Assembly (NCBI GenBank): GCA_964057225.1
Contig: OZ059896.1
Location: forward strand, 17,310,501 to 17,374,500
Reading direction: 5' to 3'
Length of the DNA stretch: 64,000 nucleotides
From: Auanema rhodensis
Lineage: Eukaryota > Nematoda > Chromadorea > Rhabditida > Rhabditidae
In this document: positions 59,958-64,000 of the stretch, in pieces
Position numbering within the stretch: the first letter of the stretch is position 1
Layout: each line of letters begins with the position of its first letter
Notes under the pieces: generated by a model
What the model saw: the letters and a program-made list of their open reading frames with translations, nothing else
Databases searched by the model: none
Told to the model about the DNA's origin: nothing
Translations under genes and position numbers: made by a program

Positions 59958-61970
59958 TTACAAAACAATATACATAGATGCTAATAATGCATAAAACTTA
60001 AAATTTTTTTGTATCATCTTAATTCGCTATAAAGCTATTGTTATATAATATTACTCGAAATATTATCAATACCACTTTATATGTACTCTAATTACCATTC
60101 AAAAACCATATATACTAATAGCCGAAAGAGTATATTTTATTTAAATTTATGTTGAATGATCATTGTTTTATATTTTAATATGATATATGTTCTAGCATAC
60201 CCTAGCTTAATATTAAAATAAGTGAAGTATAGAAATAATTTACCTAGCATCCATCAAACCCGGAAATAACATATTCTTTATTTTAAGAATAACACATGAA
60301 ATAATTTGTTCGAAATTTTGAAGAAAAGATTCTTATTGATTGTAATTGATATTTATTTGAATCAAACTTTTGCGTGTATAGTGAGTAAGTATAAATAAAC
60401 TAAAATTGGGGAAACCTGTTATTTCTCATCAATCTTAAGAAATATTCAATGAATGAGACAAACCCGACGTTGGATTACATCGAATATGCCTGGTAGCATG
60501 GCTTGATATAATTTAGTAATCGACAATTACTTCACTGATTTTATTCGTATTTCAAATCCATAAGTGAGTATTTCCTAATTGAATGTTTAACTCTTATAGA
60601 ATAGTGAAGTGTAAAATCACAATTACTCCTTATATCCGGATTTTAATGAAAAATATATAATAGTTTCAAAGTAAATAGTTATGCAATAATACTTTTATAA
60701 AATAGTTTGAATGGCTCTTCTTTATATTACTTTTACATTTTATGAGTATTGAGCTGGTCATAAGTCACATCACCACTAATTTTGAATTACTGTAAGCTAT
60801 TAAATGGGGGGTAGGTAATGTAAAAAGGGCCATTTTAATGGTTTTAGTACTATTTCAAGAATATTGATACGAATGCAATGTTTTTGAAATACTGAAGCTT
60901 AAAAACCTGGCAAGAGTACAACATAGATTTATCCTTTATATAGAGTATCATTATTGAAAAGTGTAATAATTTATAAATATTATTTCAACAGTTTTTATAA
61001 TATTAGGCTTAATTTTTGTTATAAAAGTAAAATGAGACAGGCGTCCCGTATTCAAACATATGGATGTATAATATATTGATCATTTATATATTACAGTTTT
61101 TTTTCATTTGTTACATTTTATTTTAAATTCATACACGATGTCAAACCATGATCCATGTTTTCCAATCAATGTTTCCTGATCTACCCAGTTGCAGTTGAAA
61201 AGTTGAGTTTATAAGAGAAGTAGAAGTTTAGTTAATCATCATCATGGGATAACGACAAGAACATTTTCAAAATTGTTCTAACATGATAGTTGGCATGGGA
61301 AACATTCACGTCTCTCATATTAAATCAGAAAAAGATTGTTACTATTTTTAAGTTTCTTAATTATCTAGTCATACACATTACAAACAAATACAAAGTTGCT
61401 CTGCTACCGCTCACAATATTTTGTCGTTTACGCAACTATTATTCTATTACAAACCTATCGTAATCGTAATTAAGAATTTATCAATAGTTTTCTAAAGTCT
61501 CTGCTCTTGTAAATTGAAGGAAATAGCTTTTATCTATTTTTTTAATTCAAAATACTATTGACACACCTTTCCAATTTAAAAGACCAATGAGATACAGTGT
61601 ACAAATCATTGGGGACTCATATATATTTCAATTAATTTTTTCTGTCGTTGACAGCTGATTAAGTGAGTTTTGGCTAATGATTTCATATGAAAGAGGAAAA
61701 AAACTATTTAATCGTTTATGATCGTCGTCATCTTTTTCTTCCCTTCGTGGTTAAAATCAGAGCTATTAGACAAATCAGAACAATAAGCTCAGGAACGTTG
61801 GAGAAAAACGGGAATTATGTTTTCTAAAAAGTTCTCTTTGAATATTTTTATTTGTTGAGAATACTCCGTTTGAAAAATACCAGCTAAACTCTGTTCCTGA
61901 TATTTTAACGTTGATTAAGTTAAGTTAAGTTATAGATTTGAATGTAAGCTCCAAAGTGATTTTTAAAACA
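59958..61970. other. AT-rich region, no gene seen
   Basis: Single-copy-looking AT-rich DNA. Only a weak repeat with 44790-44876 was noticed, at about 61540-61640. Confidence 0.5.
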
Positions 61971-62200
61971 TTTCTTTTTATTAAAAACAAAACATGAAAT
62001 AATCAAATAGTTAAAATATGGGACAAAGATTTCAGTCATGTAGAGTAATAAACAGTTCGGATTAAATAAATTAACAACATTTCTAAAACTGTGAGGTATT
62101 TACAGAATTTGAATTTTGTAATCATAGTAATTGGTCATATTTTCTAATTTGAATATTACCGACAACGATTATCGATTTTCTTGAGCTTTAAATGATTATC
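61971..62200 (-). repeat. srsx-flank repeat, inverted partial copy
   Basis: About 230 bases are the reverse complement of 54029-54260 with few differences (for example GAGGTATTTACAG for the copy-1 complement GAGGTGTTTACAG). It directly abuts the second upstream-region copy. Confidence 0.85.
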
Positions 62201-62204
62201 TATG

Positions 62205-63505
62205 TGACAACGATCTCAATTAAGGGAAGGAATTTTTAATTGTTTTTAAGTGTGTTCGGTTGTTTAGAGGTTTTTTATTATATTATTTCCGTGTTGTGTA
62301 TGAGTTAGCTTTATGCTAAGTGCTAGCAATTGTAGTTTTTGTATCTATAAATCATAGTTTCCTTTGAACGAGTGTTTAGAAAAATTATTAGCTCTAAAGG
62401 TAAAAGCGGACCTTTTTGAGGAATACTCTGTAAAGAACCGTATAAGCACACATTACCAGTTTAATTATCAGAATAGAAACAACACAATATCTCACGAATT
62501 TGCATGAAAACTTACTTTTGTTGTTTTAAAACATTATTTTTGTTCAAAAAATCACAAATAAATCGAGACAAATGTAGAAAGTTATGCATATGAAATTAAA
62601 AAAAAAGCTGTCAATACGTTATGGAAAATTCTCAATAATATAGATTCATGAAGCAAAATCGTCGCACGAAATTTTTTTCTCAAATACGTAGTCATTGTAA
62701 TCTTATTTCTATATGAATTAAGATTATTATATTATTATAATCATCTTCATTATATATTTCAATAAATAATTTTATTAGTCTTTTTCACTGATTTTGATTT
62801 TCATCTCTTGTAAATTCTGAGTTTCTTTGAAGGAATTTTTTGGCCTATATGCAAGAAATTTGCACTACAGCTAAAAAATTAATTTTTTTTTAATTAATTG
62901 AAAGTAAAATTTAAAAAACAAGTTAAAAATCCGTATACTATCACTAAACATCAATAAATTATTCAACATGATTTGTAAAATATTCCAATGAACCGGAAAT
63001 TCAAAGAAATTTTTTATTTTATTTTTTAAACGAACATTTGTGACATTTTTTCTCAAATCATTAATCCCCTACTACAACCGGTTAAGTATATTCACTAAAA
63101 TTATAGGAAATACTGCCCCAAAAAATTCTATTTTACCTAATATAAACAAAATAGCACATAAATGGAGGATACAAGACGTATCGACTATTGCTAAGAAGTT
63201 TAATCCGTTGTTTAGAAAAAAAACTAGAAACAGATGATGAGTATAAGAAGTATACGATGTAATTGTACGTATATTGCATACGAATAAATAATTTTTTCAT
63301 ATTAAATAACATAAAAAGTATTCAATGAATATAAGAAAGATGAAAAAGATAAAACATCCTGCTTATTCTGTATGTATAGTTTCTCTAACTGTTTTTCTTA
63401 TATTGCACTTAGTACATGATGATGTTGAGCATTTTCTTCTAAATATTATATGTAAATTAGTGACTTGAACAAGGAATATATAATATTTGAAATATTTTAT
63501 GTATA
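62205..63505 (+). repeat. srsx upstream region, copy 2
   Basis: Repeats 56857-57866. It is nearly identical from 62674 on, except for a 36-base insertion near 62885-62921 (or deletion in the other copy). The match ends at 63505, about 80 bases before where exon 1 would start, and no srsx exon follows in the window. Confidence 0.82.
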
Positions 63506-64000
63506 GACACATCATGTATATAGTTTACTATTATAGAGTTGCCTATAATTTTGGCTAAATGACATACTGAATGTTAATGTTAAAAATAAAAATAGCTAAC
63601 TAAACTTTTATTTTTGTTATTTGGGACGTTTATTATTTAGACAAGTTTTGCGTGCTGTAATTATGAAATTTGAGTATTAATTTTCATTAATGTTTTACAA
63701 GTTCTAAGTTATATGACACAATTTTTTTTAGAATATATATATTCTAAAAATATATATATATATAAAGAAGCATAGCTCAAACTCTTCTTCCGCTTTTCTT
63801 TTTTTCTCATTGAAAAGGAAAATAGAAGAGAATAGAGAACTTTTTTAAATTTATGTATCACTCAGAACATTGTGTGTGTTGAATTTCAAATTAAATAATT
63901 AAACGGATGATTGAATAGAATATATTTTGATGAATTAACTTCTAATTTCTTTGTGATAATTCTTGTCCTGTGCATATATATTTCATATATAATGTGTTCT
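63506..64000. other. AT-rich end of window
   Basis: No gene seen. Contains a TATATA palindrome near 63737-63763. Confidence 0.5.

Overview
The window is nematode nuclear DNA. The protein-coding genes have many very short introns (41-56 bases), several starts sit just behind an AG that could receive a spliced leader, and there is an srsx-type chemoreceptor, a short array of the nematode telomere unit TTAGGC, and Tc1, mariner and Merlin DNA transposons. The sequence is AT-rich. No tRNA, rRNA or CRISPR array was seen. The species cannot be named from this; a chromadorean nematode fits best.

Layout. 1-7.3 kb: a bestrophin chloride channel gene (+) lies between two small secreted acidic protein genes (-) that share the same exon design. 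8-21 kb is a compact block of conserved genes: a cysteine form of SELENOF (+), sphingosine-1-phosphate lyase (-), an adiponectin-receptor-like PAQR protein (+), protein phosphatase 1 inhibitor-2 (+), a DHRS1-like dehydrogenase (+) and the inner nuclear membrane LEM protein lem-2 (+). The last 24 codons of lem-2 lie 8.8 kb beyond its previous exon, so 21.1-29.9 kb is one giant intron. 30.2-44.4 kb is one neuropeptide-type GPCR gene with seven small exons spread over 14 kb of introns rich in CT and GA tracts. 44.4-47.2 kb is AT-rich and apparently empty.

47.2-53.5 kb is a transposon graveyard: three broken Merlin transposases, two head-to-head mariner relics, a truncated Tc1-like element, a small non-autonomous relative of that Tc1 element, and an interstitial TTAGGC tract. 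53.7-63.5 kb is a young segmental duplication: a complete five-exon srsx gene, a second copy that lost exon 1 but is identical over 1,820 bases, and several direct and inverted copies of the flanking DNA, including a third copy of the upstream region.

Functionally, the 8-21 kb genes are housekeeping: ER redox quality control, sphingolipid breakdown, membrane lipid homeostasis, PP1 control and nuclear envelope. The two receptor loci are neuronal or sensory. Nothing shows that the neighbours work as one system. The most unusual structures are the giant terminal intron of lem-2, a candidate glutamine-rich alternative 3' exon in the GPCR gene, the srsx duplication and the telomere-repeat tract among transposons. 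Coding calls come from hand translation and recognition of family motifs; no database search was run.
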